The notes under the pieces were generated by a model that worked only from the letters and a program-made list of their open reading frames with translations, made no database searches and had not been told where the DNA came from. The position numbers and the translations under genes are program-made. This document shows positions 10,100-18,726 of a stretch of DNA of 33,653 nucleotides, in pieces; the first letter of the stretch is position 1; each line of letters begins with the position of its first letter. The stretch is from Candidatus Aerophobota bacterium (GTDB taxonomy: Bacteria; Aerophobota; Aerophobia; Aerophobales; B3-G15), in contig JACUUP010000003.1 of the NCBI GenBank assembly GCA_014859225.1, forward strand, positions 1 to 33,653, in the 5' to 3' direction.

Positions 10100-10287
10100 T
10101 TTTCCTTTTTACCCGCAATCACAGTAGCTATTTCTCCTTTGTAATACCCGCATTCCCTGCAGGCAAAATGAGGCAGTTTAGGAGCCTTGCATTGAGGGCA
10201 AAATGTGATTGTTGGAGACTTAAGTTTTTGATGGGATTGTCTGTTCTTTTTTCTGGACCGGGTAGTCCTCTTTTTTGGAACTCCCAT
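10096..10287 (-). CDS. rpmF: 50S ribosomal protein L32, zinc-ribbon (C+) form
   Basis: MGVPKKRTTRSRKKNRQSHQKL...CPQCKAPKLPHFACRECGYYKG. Confidence 0.96.
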   Translation of the reverse strand: MGVPKKRTTRSRKKNRQSHQKLKSPTITFCPQCKAPKLPHFACRECGYYKGEIATVIAGKKEK

Positions 10288-12393
10288 TTAATCCTCCTTA
10301 CCAATTTTAATTCTGGCATCTATCACTACTCCTCCCTTTTCCCAGACTACAAGAGGGTTAGCCTCAATTTCTCTTATCCAGGGAATATCTTGAACAAGTT
10401 GGGAGAGTCTTAGTAAACAATTCCTGATAATTTCAACATCACAAGCAGGTTCATTCCTGAATCCCTGTAATAGTTTTGAGGCTATTTTTGTTTCCTGAAT
10501 CATTTCATCCACCTTATTTACAGAAAGAGGTACAAGGCGTGTGGCAAAATCTCTAAATAATTCTACATACCTGCCACCAAGACCGAATCTTATGAGATGA
10601 CCAAAAGTCTCATCCGCTACTGCTCCAATCAGGATTTCTTTTCCCTCTTTTACCACAGGCTGAATTGAGATACCATCTATCTCATTTTTGCCTTGCAGAG
10701 TTTTTCTGGAATTCTCTAGTATCTGCCTGAAAGCATCGGGCACCTGCCTATTTTTTACACCAACTTTAACTCCTCCTATATCTGATTTGTGAATGATTGC
10801 CGGGGACTCTATTTTCATAACTACAGGTCTCGCAATTCTCTTGGCTATCTGGACAGCCTCATCTATTGTTTTCGCAAGGTAATTTTCTACTGTGGGTATA
10901 CCGTATATTTTCATTATTTGAAGCGCTTTACCTCCGCCTATCTCCAGGTAACCTTTGTTTTTTTCTTTAATCAGAATATTCTTTGCTTTTGATTTTTCCA
11001 CAGGAAAGAGCCTTATTTTTTCTTCCTCCTTGCGATACTTTGTGGTATATTCTATCATATAACGCAAAACTTTTATTGCTGCATCAGGGTCCCTATAGTT
11101 GGGGATTTTTGCTGCGTGCAGGATAGGAATAGCTGACTTTATCATTTCTCCCCCCATAAAGCAGGTTAAAACAGTTTTTTCTTCGTTTTTAAAGAGTTTT
11201 TGCACCACTGTAGCTATCTCTTTGGGTTTGGTAGTTGTCTGGGGAGTAACAATAAGTAAAATAACATCAACATTTGGGTCAGGTGAGATGGTTTTCAGGG
11301 TAAACTCAAAACGCTCAGGTTCGGCATCACCCAGAATATCAAGAGGATTGGAGATTGAACTTGCAGATGGAAGTTTTTCTCTTAACCTGTTTTTTGTATC
11401 CTCAGTTAAGGAGGCAAGCTCTATAGAATAATCCTCACAGGCATCAGTAGCCAAAATTCCAGCTCCTCCCGCATTGGTTACAAGCAAAACTTTTTTACCC
11501 CGGGGAAACCTCTCAGATGAAAATCCTCTCAGCATCTCAAAAGCCTCAGTCACAGTTTTTGCCCTGATGATACCTGTTTCTTTAAATGCTACATCGTAGG
11601 TCTCGTCAGCTCCAGAAAGCGCTCCCGTATGAGAAGATGCTGCCCTCCTTCCTGCTCTGGATCTACCAGATTTTATCATAATTACAGGTTTTTCTTTAAC
11701 TACCTCTCCTGCTACATTTATAAAATCTCTACCCCTCTGGATACTTTCCAGATATCCCATTATTACTCTGGTATGGATATCATCTTTAAGATAGCATAAA
11801 AGGTCAATCTCATCAATGTCAGCCTTGTTGCCAAGACTTACAAATTTTGATAAACCGACGCCTTCTTGCCTGCACTGGTCAAGAAGTGTACACCCCAGGG
11901 CTCCTGACTGGGAGATGAAGGCAATATTACCGGCCGGAGGGTAAGTAGGGGCAAAAGAGGCATTTAAATTTTCATAGGTATTAATTATCCCTAATATGTT
12001 GGGGCCTAAAATACGCACGCCCAATTTTTTAGCTTTTTTTACAAGTTCATCCTCTAATTTTGCGCCTTCCTCTCCTGTTTCTTTAAATCCCGCTGTTATG
12101 AGAGCAGCAGCATTTATCTTTTTTTCCCCACAGTCCTCAATTACACTGCCAACAAACCTGGCAGGGACAACGATAATACAAAGGTCAACTTTTTCCGGGA
12201 TTTCAGTTAAAGCAGGGTAAACTTTCAAACCGTTCAAATGAGTAGATATAGTTGCTTTCTTGTTTACAGGGAAGATACTGCCTTTAAAATTTGCCTTGAG
12301 CAGATTTCTTAAAATTTGATTTCCCAGCTTTTCTTTTTCCAGGCTAACTCCCACAATTGAAACCGATTTGGGAGCAAAGAACTCATCAAACAT
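10288..12393 (-). CDS. ADP-forming acetate/acyl-CoA ligase (fused alpha-beta acyl-CoA synthetase)
   Basis: N-terminal CoA-binding MFDEFFAPKSVSIVGVSLEKEKLGNQILRNL; ISQSGALG; SSHTGALSGADE (phospho-His); C-terminal ATP-grasp ARPVVMKIESPAIIHKSDIGGVKVGV. Start placed at 12393 (SD GAGG) rather than at track start 12435. Confidence 0.9.
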   Translation of the reverse strand: MFDEFFAPKSVSIVGVSLEKEKLGNQILRNLLKANFKGSIFPVNKKATISTHLNGLKVYPALTEIPEKVDLCIIVVPARFVGSVIEDCGEKKINAAALITAGFKETGEEGAKLEDELVKKAKKLGVRILGPNILGIINTYENLNASFAPTYPPAGNIAFISQSGALGCTLLDQCRQEGVGLSKFVSLGNKADIDEIDLLCYLKDDIHTRVIMGYLESIQRGRDFINVAGEVVKEKPVIMIKSGRSRAGRRAASSHTGALSGADETYDVAFKETGIIRAKTVTEAFEMLRGFSSERFPRGKKVLLVTNAGGAGILATDACEDYSIELASLTEDTKNRLREKLPSASSISNPLDILGDAEPERFEFTLKTISPDPNVDVILLIVTPQTTTKPKEIATVVQKLFKNEEKTVLTCFMGGEMIKSAIPILHAAKIPNYRDPDAAIKVLRYMIEYTTKYRKEEEKIRLFPVEKSKAKNILIKEKNKGYLEIGGGKALQIMKIYGIPTVENYLAKTIDEAVQIAKRIARPVVMKIESPAIIHKSDIGGVKVGVKNRQVPDAFRQILENSRKTLQGKNEIDGISIQPVVKEGKEILIGAVADETFGHLIRFGLGGRYVELFRDFATRLVPLSVNKVDEMIQETKIASKLLQGFRNEPACDVEIIRNCLLRLSQLVQDIPWIREIEANPLVVWEKGGVVIDARIKIGKED

Positions 12394-12433
12394 AACTGCC
12401 TCACTATAGTAAATATTCACTAAAGCACGCATC

Positions 12434-12460
12434 ACATGACAGGCAGGACGCCTGTCCTAC
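12434..12460 (-). repeat. Palindromic dispersed repeat unit 1 (GTAGGACAGGC-GTCCT-GCCTGTCATGT read on -)
   Basis: 11-5-11 palindrome shared with units at 25646, 25692, 29900 and 33600. Confidence 0.75.
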
Positions 12461-12490
12461 GAAGTATTAGTCACTTACTATACTATCTAT

Positions 12491-12526
12491 AAAAAAGCTC
12501 CGTACCCCTTAGTTTTTGCACGGAGC
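12491..12526 (-). terminator. Rho-independent terminator downstream of coaD
   Basis: On -: GCTCCGT-16-nt loop-ACGGAGC followed by TTTTTT; about 80 nt past the coaD stop. Confidence 0.7.
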
Positions 12527-12607
12527 AAGTTGGAGAATTTATTTTTAGGAAAATATTATAATTACTTTTTCCCCTCTGTCAAACAAGCCAGGCAAGCCAG
12601 GGATTTT

Positions 12608-13102
12608 TCAGGAATTTACGCTAAATTTTTCCAGGAGTTTTTTCTCAACTACGGAGGGGACAAAATTTGAGGTATCACCGCCCAACTTAGCAATTTCTTT
12701 AATAATAGATGAGGAAAGATGCGAGTACTGCTGGTTGGTCATAAAGTAAATGATCTCCAGCTCTGAATTTAATTTTTTATTCATAAGATACATCTGAAAT
12801 TCGTATTCAAAATCAGAAAGTGCCCGCAAGCCACGGATGATAAATTTTGCCCCCTTTTTTTCTGCATAACTAACTAAAAGTCCTTTAAAACTTTCTACTT
12901 CAACATTTAATGAAGGAAGGAGTGCTTTTTTTATCATTTCAACTCTTTCTCTGGTGTTAAAAAGGTAAGGTTTTGCCGGATTTTGGTTATCATTCACCGC
13001 TATTGTGAGCTTGTCAAAGAGGTATCCACTTCTTTGAATTATATCTATATGCCCGTTGGTGATAGGGTCAAAAGTTCCAGGATATACGGCAATTTTATTC
13101 AT
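12608..13102 (-). CDS. coaD: Phosphopantetheine adenylyltransferase
   Basis: [72 protein letters not shown]. Confidence 0.97.
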   Translation of the reverse strand: MNKIAVYPGTFDPITNGHIDIIQRSGYLFDKLTIAVNDNQNPAKPYLFNTRERVEMIKKALLPSLNVEVESFKGLLVSYAEKKGAKFIIRGLRALSDFEYEFQMYLMNKKLNSELEIIYFMTNQQYSHLSSSIIKEIAKLGGDTSNFVPSVVEKKLLEKFSVNS

Positions 13103-13998
13103 TTTTTAATTTTTCTTAATTCTAAATAATCTTTAATGATTTTGCCATGGTCAAAAGCGATATTTTGAGGCAGGTCATTCTCAGAAAAAATTCTTACATT
13201 TTCTGCATCATCTCCCGCCTTTAACTTGCCCCTGGCTCTGACAACAAAAACAGTGGAGATAGTGTGGAAGCGTGGGTCTCGCCCCGGTTCTGAGTATGTA
13301 TGAAATTGATAAAGGTTATCTATTTCCAGGTTCGTTTCCTCTTTAATTTCCCTTCTTATCGCCTCCTCCAGAGTCTCTCCATAGTCCACAAATCCTCCTG
13401 GTAGAGCCCATCCATGGGGAGAGTTTTTTCTTTTAACCAGAATAATTCCCCCATTTTTTTCTACTATGGCATCCACTGTGGGAAAAGGATTTCTGTAAGT
13501 TTTCTCAAAATCCTTTAAAATTTTGCCGTGAGAAGGAAAAGCTAAAGGGGGAAGGCTGCACAAGGGGAAGAATTTAAATTCCTTAACTTCCTTTCCCGGC
13601 AAAAACGTGGACTCTGTAATTACTACTTCGTATCCAATCACTACGACCTTGTGGTACAGCCCGCTTTTATCTGAATGAACATTTATCAACCCCCGCACCT
13701 TTCCCTCTACTCCTATTTCCTCCCTGACTTCCCGCAGAATAGCTTCCTCTGGCTGCTCATCAATTTCCATGAATCCTCCCACCAGAGCCCACTTTCCTTC
13801 CCGGGGTGCAATAGCTCTTTTTATAACACCAACTACCCTTTGTTCTGGTCTGGTTAAAACTGCCACCACAACCGGAAGAGGATTCTGGTAATGAATGTAA
13901 CCACAATTTTTACATACTAAACGAGTTCTTTCCTCTTCCTCTATTAGTTTACGCTCTAAGTTTTCTCCACAGCAAATACAAAAACCTATTTCAGGCAA
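13099..13998 (-). CDS. Zn-ribbon protein with two tandem Nudix hydrolase domains
   Basis: N-terminal CICCGE...CKNCGY ribbon; Nudix box 1 [24 protein letters not shown]; Nudix box 2 [24 protein letters not shown]. Confidence 0.9.
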   Translation of the reverse strand: MPEIGFCICCGENLERKLIEEEERTRLVCKNCGYIHYQNPLPVVVAVLTRPEQRVVGVIKRAIAPREGKWALVGGFMEIDEQPEEAILREVREEIGVEGKVRGLINVHSDKSGLYHKVVVIGYEVVITESTFLPGKEVKEFKFFPLCSLPPLAFPSHGKILKDFEKTYRNPFPTVDAIVEKNGGIILVKRKNSPHGWALPGGFVDYGETLEEAIRREIKEETNLEIDNLYQFHTYSEPGRDPRFHTISTVFVVRARGKLKAGDDAENVRIFSENDLPQNIAFDHGKIIKDYLELRKIKK

Positions 13999-14190
13999 CT
14001 ATTTACCCTTACCTTTTTCTGATAGTCTTTCTGCTATACTGATAATTCCCCCAGCTGCAAGTAAAATAAATCCTGCGCCAATTATCCCTGCAAGAAGAGC
14101 TAAGAAAAAGCCAAAGAGAAAGACTATTCCTGTTATACCTGCTAACAAAACTATTACCCAGATTGCAGCCTGTATGAGTTTTGTTTTCAC
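13999..14190 (-). CDS. Small (63 aa) Gly/Ala-rich two-helix membrane protein, unknown function
   Basis: MKTKLIQAAIWVIVLLAGITGIVFLFGFFLALLAGIIGAGFILLAAGGIISIAERLSEKGKGK; ATGA overlap with the upstream radical SAM gene and abuts the Nudix start. Confidence 0.75.
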   Translation of the reverse strand: MKTKLIQAAIWVIVLLAGITGIVFLFGFFLALLAGIIGAGFILLAAGGIISIAERLSEKGKGK

Positions 14191-15620
14191 ATATTTGTTA
14201 ATTTTGCTCCCTCACCTTGTCTACTTTTAAGTTCAAGAAAAACATCTTTGTTATTGATACATCCCGGGTCTGGAGCTTTGTAATTGCCAAAATACCCGTA
14301 AGCCCTGGCCCTGCAACCTCCACACGCCGCTCTGTAATCACACACCCCGCAGTGTCCCTCCAGGTCTTCTCTTACTCTGAGCTCTTTGAGGATAGGAGAA
14401 GTATTCCAGATTTCCGCAAAGCTTTTTAATTTTAAATCTCCTACAGGAATGGGCATAAATACACAGGGAGTTACAATGCCATCAGGTTGTATAGAGCAAT
14501 AAGCTCTTCCCACTCCGCATCCTCCAATAAACTCGGCAAGCACCCTGGCTTTTTTCCCTCTGGCATCAGTGTAGTGCGAGGTGGGAACCTCCCCTGATGA
14601 GCTTCTCATCATACAAACCCTGGCGTACTGGGGAGCAGTGGTCATACATACAAAGTGTTCTTTTTTGTAGTGTTCGTAGAGAATATTAAGCATCTTTTCT
14701 CTTTGTTCAGGAGTTAAATCCGCATCCACTATATTTTTTCCTCTACCGATAGGGATAAAATTGAAAGCGTAGAATTTATCTGCCCCGATATTTTTAGAAA
14801 ACTGAATAAGCTCCTCCAGTTCATCAAAATTATACTTGGTTACAGTGGAGGCAATCCCCACTTTAAGCTTCTGCTCAGCTACAACATTTTCTATTCCTTC
14901 AACAGCCCTCTTCCATAATCCGGGAACACCTCTAAAATTGTCGTAAACCTCTGGTTTGGTTGAGTCAAGACTTATTTCAACATAATTTAGCCCGACATCA
15001 ACCATTTTTTTTACCACATCAGGGGTAATTAATGTGCCATTTGTGGCTATTGATTGATAGAGATTGTATTTGGAGCCTCTTTCAATCGCTTTCCAGATTT
15101 CTTTATCCATTAAAGGTTCTCCACCTGAATAAGCGATGGAGAAAACATCTTCTCTTGCCAGCTGGTCAACTATATCCAGACGTTTGGTAAGTGGAAGTTC
15201 CTGTTGCAGTTTTTTCCCTGCATCCTGGTAGCAGTGTCTACATTTGAGGTTGCAGGCGTTGGTAAAGTTCCACACGACAACGGGCGGTGCGGAAAAAATC
15301 TGGGGTTTTCTCATACCGTATTTTCCCACCGATCTCATAGTTAGAGCAATTCCGTGCTGGAAGATAGGGTCGGAAAGCTTTTGTTTTGCTTCCTGTTTTG
15401 TTTGATTCAAGCAAAACCTTCCTATTTCAAAGAAAAGATAAAAAGGAAATAGCTTTAATCTGGTAGTTATTCTTAAAGGATGCTGATTTGTGTAGAATAT
15501 AAGAAGGTTCTCTAAGATACTTTTACCGTTTTTGTTTTTTCGGGCAAGATAGGAAAATACTATGCGATTGACCCTGTTTTTTAGAAAAAACCCCACAAGA
15601 TAGCTTAAGTCCATGGGCAA
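14187..15620 (-). CDS. Radical SAM/SPASM-domain protein
   Basis: CNLKCRHCYQDAG (CxxxCxxC), SGGEPLMD, SPASM CGVGRAYCSIQPDGIVTPC...CGVCDYRAACGGCRARAYGYFGNYKAPDPGC. Confidence 0.92.
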   Translation of the reverse strand: MPMDLSYLVGFFLKNRVNRIVFSYLARKNKNGKSILENLLIFYTNQHPLRITTRLKLFPFYLFFEIGRFCLNQTKQEAKQKLSDPIFQHGIALTMRSVGKYGMRKPQIFSAPPVVVWNFTNACNLKCRHCYQDAGKKLQQELPLTKRLDIVDQLAREDVFSIAYSGGEPLMDKEIWKAIERGSKYNLYQSIATNGTLITPDVVKKMVDVGLNYVEISLDSTKPEVYDNFRGVPGLWKRAVEGIENVVAEQKLKVGIASTVTKYNFDELEELIQFSKNIGADKFYAFNFIPIGRGKNIVDADLTPEQREKMLNILYEHYKKEHFVCMTTAPQYARVCMMRSSSGEVPTSHYTDARGKKARVLAEFIGGCGVGRAYCSIQPDGIVTPCVFMPIPVGDLKLKSFAEIWNTSPILKELRVREDLEGHCGVCDYRAACGGCRARAYGYFGNYKAPDPGCINNKDVFLELKSRQGEGAKLTNM

Positions 15621-15680
15621 CTCCTCTCTGGAGGTTCGGTATTGTCAGCTCCTCTTTGAAAAATTTTATTTTGTTTGACA

Positions 15681-17306
15681 CTACGGGGTTTTTGAGTTTA
15701 CCTTACTCTCAAAGTAAACCCTTTCTCTATTTCTTTTCTCGTAGTTTTCTATAACTTTACTCAGCTTCACATTTTCCGTATCAAGCTTTCCTTTTTTTAA
15801 GTCCTCCCAGAAACTTTGAGTTGCTTTTTTTATCTCTTCAGAGTATGTATCTAAGAATTTAGCTACATTTCCTTGAATTACCTCTTCTTCTCCGGGAAGG
15901 GCAGGTTTTAGGTTAAATTTTTCTACCGCTTCTCTTAAAATTAAGGGATTATCTATTATACAGCAGGGAGTGCACTTGTTTTCTATTTCCAGTTGTTTTG
16001 CTCTTATGAAGCGAAAAGCTGGATGTTGAATCACATCTTTCAGTGATTTTCCCTCTTGGTAGAAATCCTTTTCAATGTGGCCAATGCTAAAATCAGCAAA
16101 AACACAGGGAGTAATTTTCCCATCTGCTCTTATGTGAAAGTATTTTCTTGCTCCCGCAATACATCCTCCTACCCAGGGACCATCATTCCAGAAATCTCCT
16201 ATAAATAATGATTTCTTGTTTCTCATCTCCCAGGCAAAGTCTCTCAAACGGATTCTTTGCTCTGTGGTTGGCACGAGATTCACATTAGGCTCTCTTCCCT
16301 TGGGGATATACAGGAAAAACCATCCAAAAGATGCATCCTGATTTATTATATCATCTATAAGCTTTTCCTGGGTCAGGATATCTGCATTTTCCCTGGTGTA
16401 AGTGATGCTAAAGCCATGAAGTATTCCATACGAAGTTAGATTTTTTCTGGCATTTTCAATTAAAAGATACATCCCTTCCCCCCGTCTTGCATCGGTTTCC
16501 TCTTCAAAACCTTCCTGGCTTATAGCTGGGGTAACATTTCCCAATCTTGCCAGCAGGGGAACAATATTTTCTTTTCCAAAAAGGCGCTTATTTCTTTTTG
16601 CTGCCTTTTTTACTCTTTCCAGGCAGGAGATTGCTTTAGGGTCTTTCTTTTTTATCCTTTCAGAAAGCTCACTTTCAGCTAAATCTTTGTCTATTAACGA
16701 TGTGGCATTGGTGTAAACTTGAAAATATGTATCAGGGTTGGCATGAAAAAAATCTATGATATTTTTCTTATGTTTTTCATCCTTGTAGATAAATGGTTCC
16801 CCTCCCGAGATGGTGATAAACCTCACTCCTATTTTTTTAGCGTCAGATGCAATACGATTTAACAGGTTGTAGTCAAGATAAACTTTTCCTCTATCGGCAT
16901 TAGCATAACAACCAGGGCAGCTAAGGTCGCAGTATTTTAAAGGAGAAATAACAAAAAACCAGGGGGCTTCAAAACCATCTTTTTCTAAACTTTCCTGGAT
17001 TTTAATTTTGTTGGTGAATATCCAGGGGACGAAAAAAGTATCCACTAATTTTTTTCTAGGAGTTTCCGATAATCTTTTTTGAACAAGCAGTCTTGCAAGT
17101 TCCACATAAGGGTGACCATTTTTTGCCGCTTTTCTCACAACCTCTACAGCATTTTTGTTTTGTCCGGTGGAGTGCTCTTCCAGATTGCCCAGGACCTCGT
17201 CAAAAGTTGAGTAAAAATCCTCTTTATCAAGAGTTTGAGCCAACCTGGTTACATATTTCTGGATAAGAAAAGTAGCTGCCTTTTTTTTGACTATTTCTTT
17301 TATCAT
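15681..17306 (-). CDS. Radical SAM protein with internal insertion
   Basis: CDLSCPGCYANADRG (CxxxCxxC), ISGGEPFIY, AISQEGFEEETDARRGEGMY, ADGKITPCVF, CTPCC. Start at 17306 chosen for SD GGGGGGAGAAA-ATG (track start 17342). Confidence 0.9.
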   Translation of the reverse strand: MIKEIVKKKAATFLIQKYVTRLAQTLDKEDFYSTFDEVLGNLEEHSTGQNKNAVEVVRKAAKNGHPYVELARLLVQKRLSETPRKKLVDTFFVPWIFTNKIKIQESLEKDGFEAPWFFVISPLKYCDLSCPGCYANADRGKVYLDYNLLNRIASDAKKIGVRFITISGGEPFIYKDEKHKKNIIDFFHANPDTYFQVYTNATSLIDKDLAESELSERIKKKDPKAISCLERVKKAAKRNKRLFGKENIVPLLARLGNVTPAISQEGFEEETDARRGEGMYLLIENARKNLTSYGILHGFSITYTRENADILTQEKLIDDIINQDASFGWFFLYIPKGREPNVNLVPTTEQRIRLRDFAWEMRNKKSLFIGDFWNDGPWVGGCIAGARKYFHIRADGKITPCVFADFSIGHIEKDFYQEGKSLKDVIQHPAFRFIRAKQLEIENKCTPCCIIDNPLILREAVEKFNLKPALPGEEEVIQGNVAKFLDTYSEEIKKATQSFWEDLKKGKLDTENVKLSKVIENYEKRNRERVYFESKVNSKTP

Positions 17307-17367
17307 TTTCTCCCCCCCTTTTAACCTCTCAGGCTCTGTCAAACTTCTCTATTCTTATCATGTTTGT

Positions 17368-17994
17368 TTATGCCTGTTTTGCCCCGTTCCAGAAAATTTC
17401 CCAGACAAGCTCGTGGTCTTTTGACAGAGAGTCCTTTTCACCCTGAGATATCCAGTTTATAGTTAAGCTGTGAACTATTCCTATCAGTATTACTGCCAGT
17501 TTTCTTGTATCCAGAGGTTTCATTTCTTTTTTCTTTATAGCCCTCTCAATTAAATGCTGAATTATTCCCAGATACCTGGTGTGTTTTTTAATAACCCTTT
17601 CAGTTAATTCTTTTTCCATTTCTCTTTTATATTCTTTGGAGAGGCTTTGCAGTATTTTAAAGAAATTTCTATTTCTTTCTAAAAATTTCAGATGCACCTT
17701 TGTTAGTTTTTTTATCTCTTCGGTGGGCGAGCCTTCCTCTCCTATTCCTTCTTTTATTTTTTTCAAGAGGATGTCAAGTTTTCTCTCCACAATGGAGATG
17801 AAAAGGTCTTTTTTGTTTTCAAAATGAAGATAAATTGTGCCCTTTGCCAAATTAGCACCACCTGCAATTTCTTCCAGGGTGGTAAGATAAAACCCCTTTT
17901 TTGCAAAGAGCTTCTCTCCTGCCCGCAGTATCTTACCTTTCTGGTCAGCTCGTTTTATCCTTCTTTTTTCTATGACCTGTTTATTCCTTACCAT
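17368..17994 (-). CDS. TetR-family transcriptional regulator
   Basis: KILRAGEKLFAKKGFYLTTLEEIAGGANLAKGTIYLHFENKKDLFISIVE is a TetR_N HTH; start at 17994 preferred (SD AGAAGGAT), track start 18033. Confidence 0.9.
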   Translation of the reverse strand: MVRNKQVIEKRRIKRADQKGKILRAGEKLFAKKGFYLTTLEEIAGGANLAKGTIYLHFENKKDLFISIVERKLDILLKKIKEGIGEEGSPTEEIKKLTKVHLKFLERNRNFFKILQSLSKEYKREMEKELTERVIKKHTRYLGIIQHLIERAIKKKEMKPLDTRKLAVILIGIVHSLTINWISQGEKDSLSKDHELVWEIFWNGAKQA

Positions 17995-18008
17995 AAGTTT
18001 TATCCTTC

Positions 18009-18026
18009 TGACTGACCGTTCAGTCA
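18009..18026. promoter_or_regulatory. Putative TetR operator TGACTGA-CCGT-TCAGTCA
   Basis: Perfect 7-bp arms with 4-nt centre, just upstream of the preferred tetR start and at the predicted TSS of TTGACA(18059-18054 on -)-16-TATTAT. Confidence 0.7.
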
Positions 18027-18052
18027 TTTTCATAATAACCCAAAAAAAAATT

Positions 18053-18075
18053 CTGTCAAGTCAACCACTTGACAG
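18053..18075. promoter_or_regulatory. Back-to-back -35 elements / 9-bp inverted repeat CTGTCAAGT-CAACC-ACTTGACAG between tetR and tmk
   Basis: Perfect 9-bp arms; TTGACA on each strand separated by 9 nt, as at 974-994. Confidence 0.55.
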
Positions 18076-18124
18076 GGAAAAAGGTTGGTATACCCTTAAG
18101 TAATCTTAAAGGGAGCGAGCAATT

Positions 18125-18721
18125 TTGTTTATAAGCTTTGAAGGTATTGATAAAAGCGGGAAGACAACCCAGGTTAACCTTTTAGCTAAATTTCTAACAG
18201 AGAAAAGCTACCCAGTGCTGTTAACAAAGGAGCCCGGGGGAACGAAGATAGGGGAAAAGATAAAAAAAATTTTACTTGAGGATTCTCAAGTTAGCCCCCT
18301 TGCTGAACTTTTCCTTTACCTTGCCGACAGGCACCAACATGTAGAAAAGGTGATAAAGCCTTCCCTGAAAGTGGGTAAAGTTGTCATTTCTGATAGATAT
18401 GCCGATGCTTCATTGGCCTATCAGGGATATGGAAGAGGTCTTGGCATTGAGTTTGTAAAAAAGCTTAACCAGAAGGTTACTGATGGGATTATGCCGGATA
18501 TAACCTTTCTTTTAGACCTTGAGCCAGAAAAAACTATGCCAAGAGCAAATAGGTTTGACCGCATAGAGAAGGAAAAGTTGACATTTCACCGCAGGGTCCG
18601 GGAGGGGTATCTGGAAATGGCAAATTTTGAACCGCAAAGGTTCAAAGTGATAAGAGCAGATACAACTGTTTACAAGATACATGAGAAAGTCAAGAGTGTC
18701 ATTTCGGAGTATTTGAAGTAA
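18125..18721 (+). CDS. tmk: Thymidylate kinase (TTG start)
   Basis: MFISFEGIDKSGKTTQVNLLAKFL (P-loop), LLTKEPGGTKIGE, VISDRYADASLAYQGYGRG. Confidence 0.96.
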   Translation: MFISFEGIDKSGKTTQVNLLAKFLTEKSYPVLLTKEPGGTKIGEKIKKILLEDSQVSPLAELFLYLADRHQHVEKVIKPSLKVGKVVISDRYADASLAYQGYGRGLGIEFVKKLNQKVTDGIMPDITFLLDLEPEKTMPRANRFDRIEKEKLTFHRRVREGYLEMANFEPQRFKVIRADTTVYKIHEKVKSVISEYLK

Positions 18722-18726
18722 AAAAT

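Noticed and set aside
10128-10319. 63-aa minus-strand ORF overlapping rpmF
   Set aside because: Alternative frame of rpmF; rpmF itself is unambiguous
12497-12526. Possible preQ1-I riboswitch tail (CAAAAACTAAGGGG on the minus strand)
   Set aside because: Lacks the P1 stem-loop of preQ1-I; the sequence is the loop of a terminator hairpin followed by T6 and is downstream of coaD
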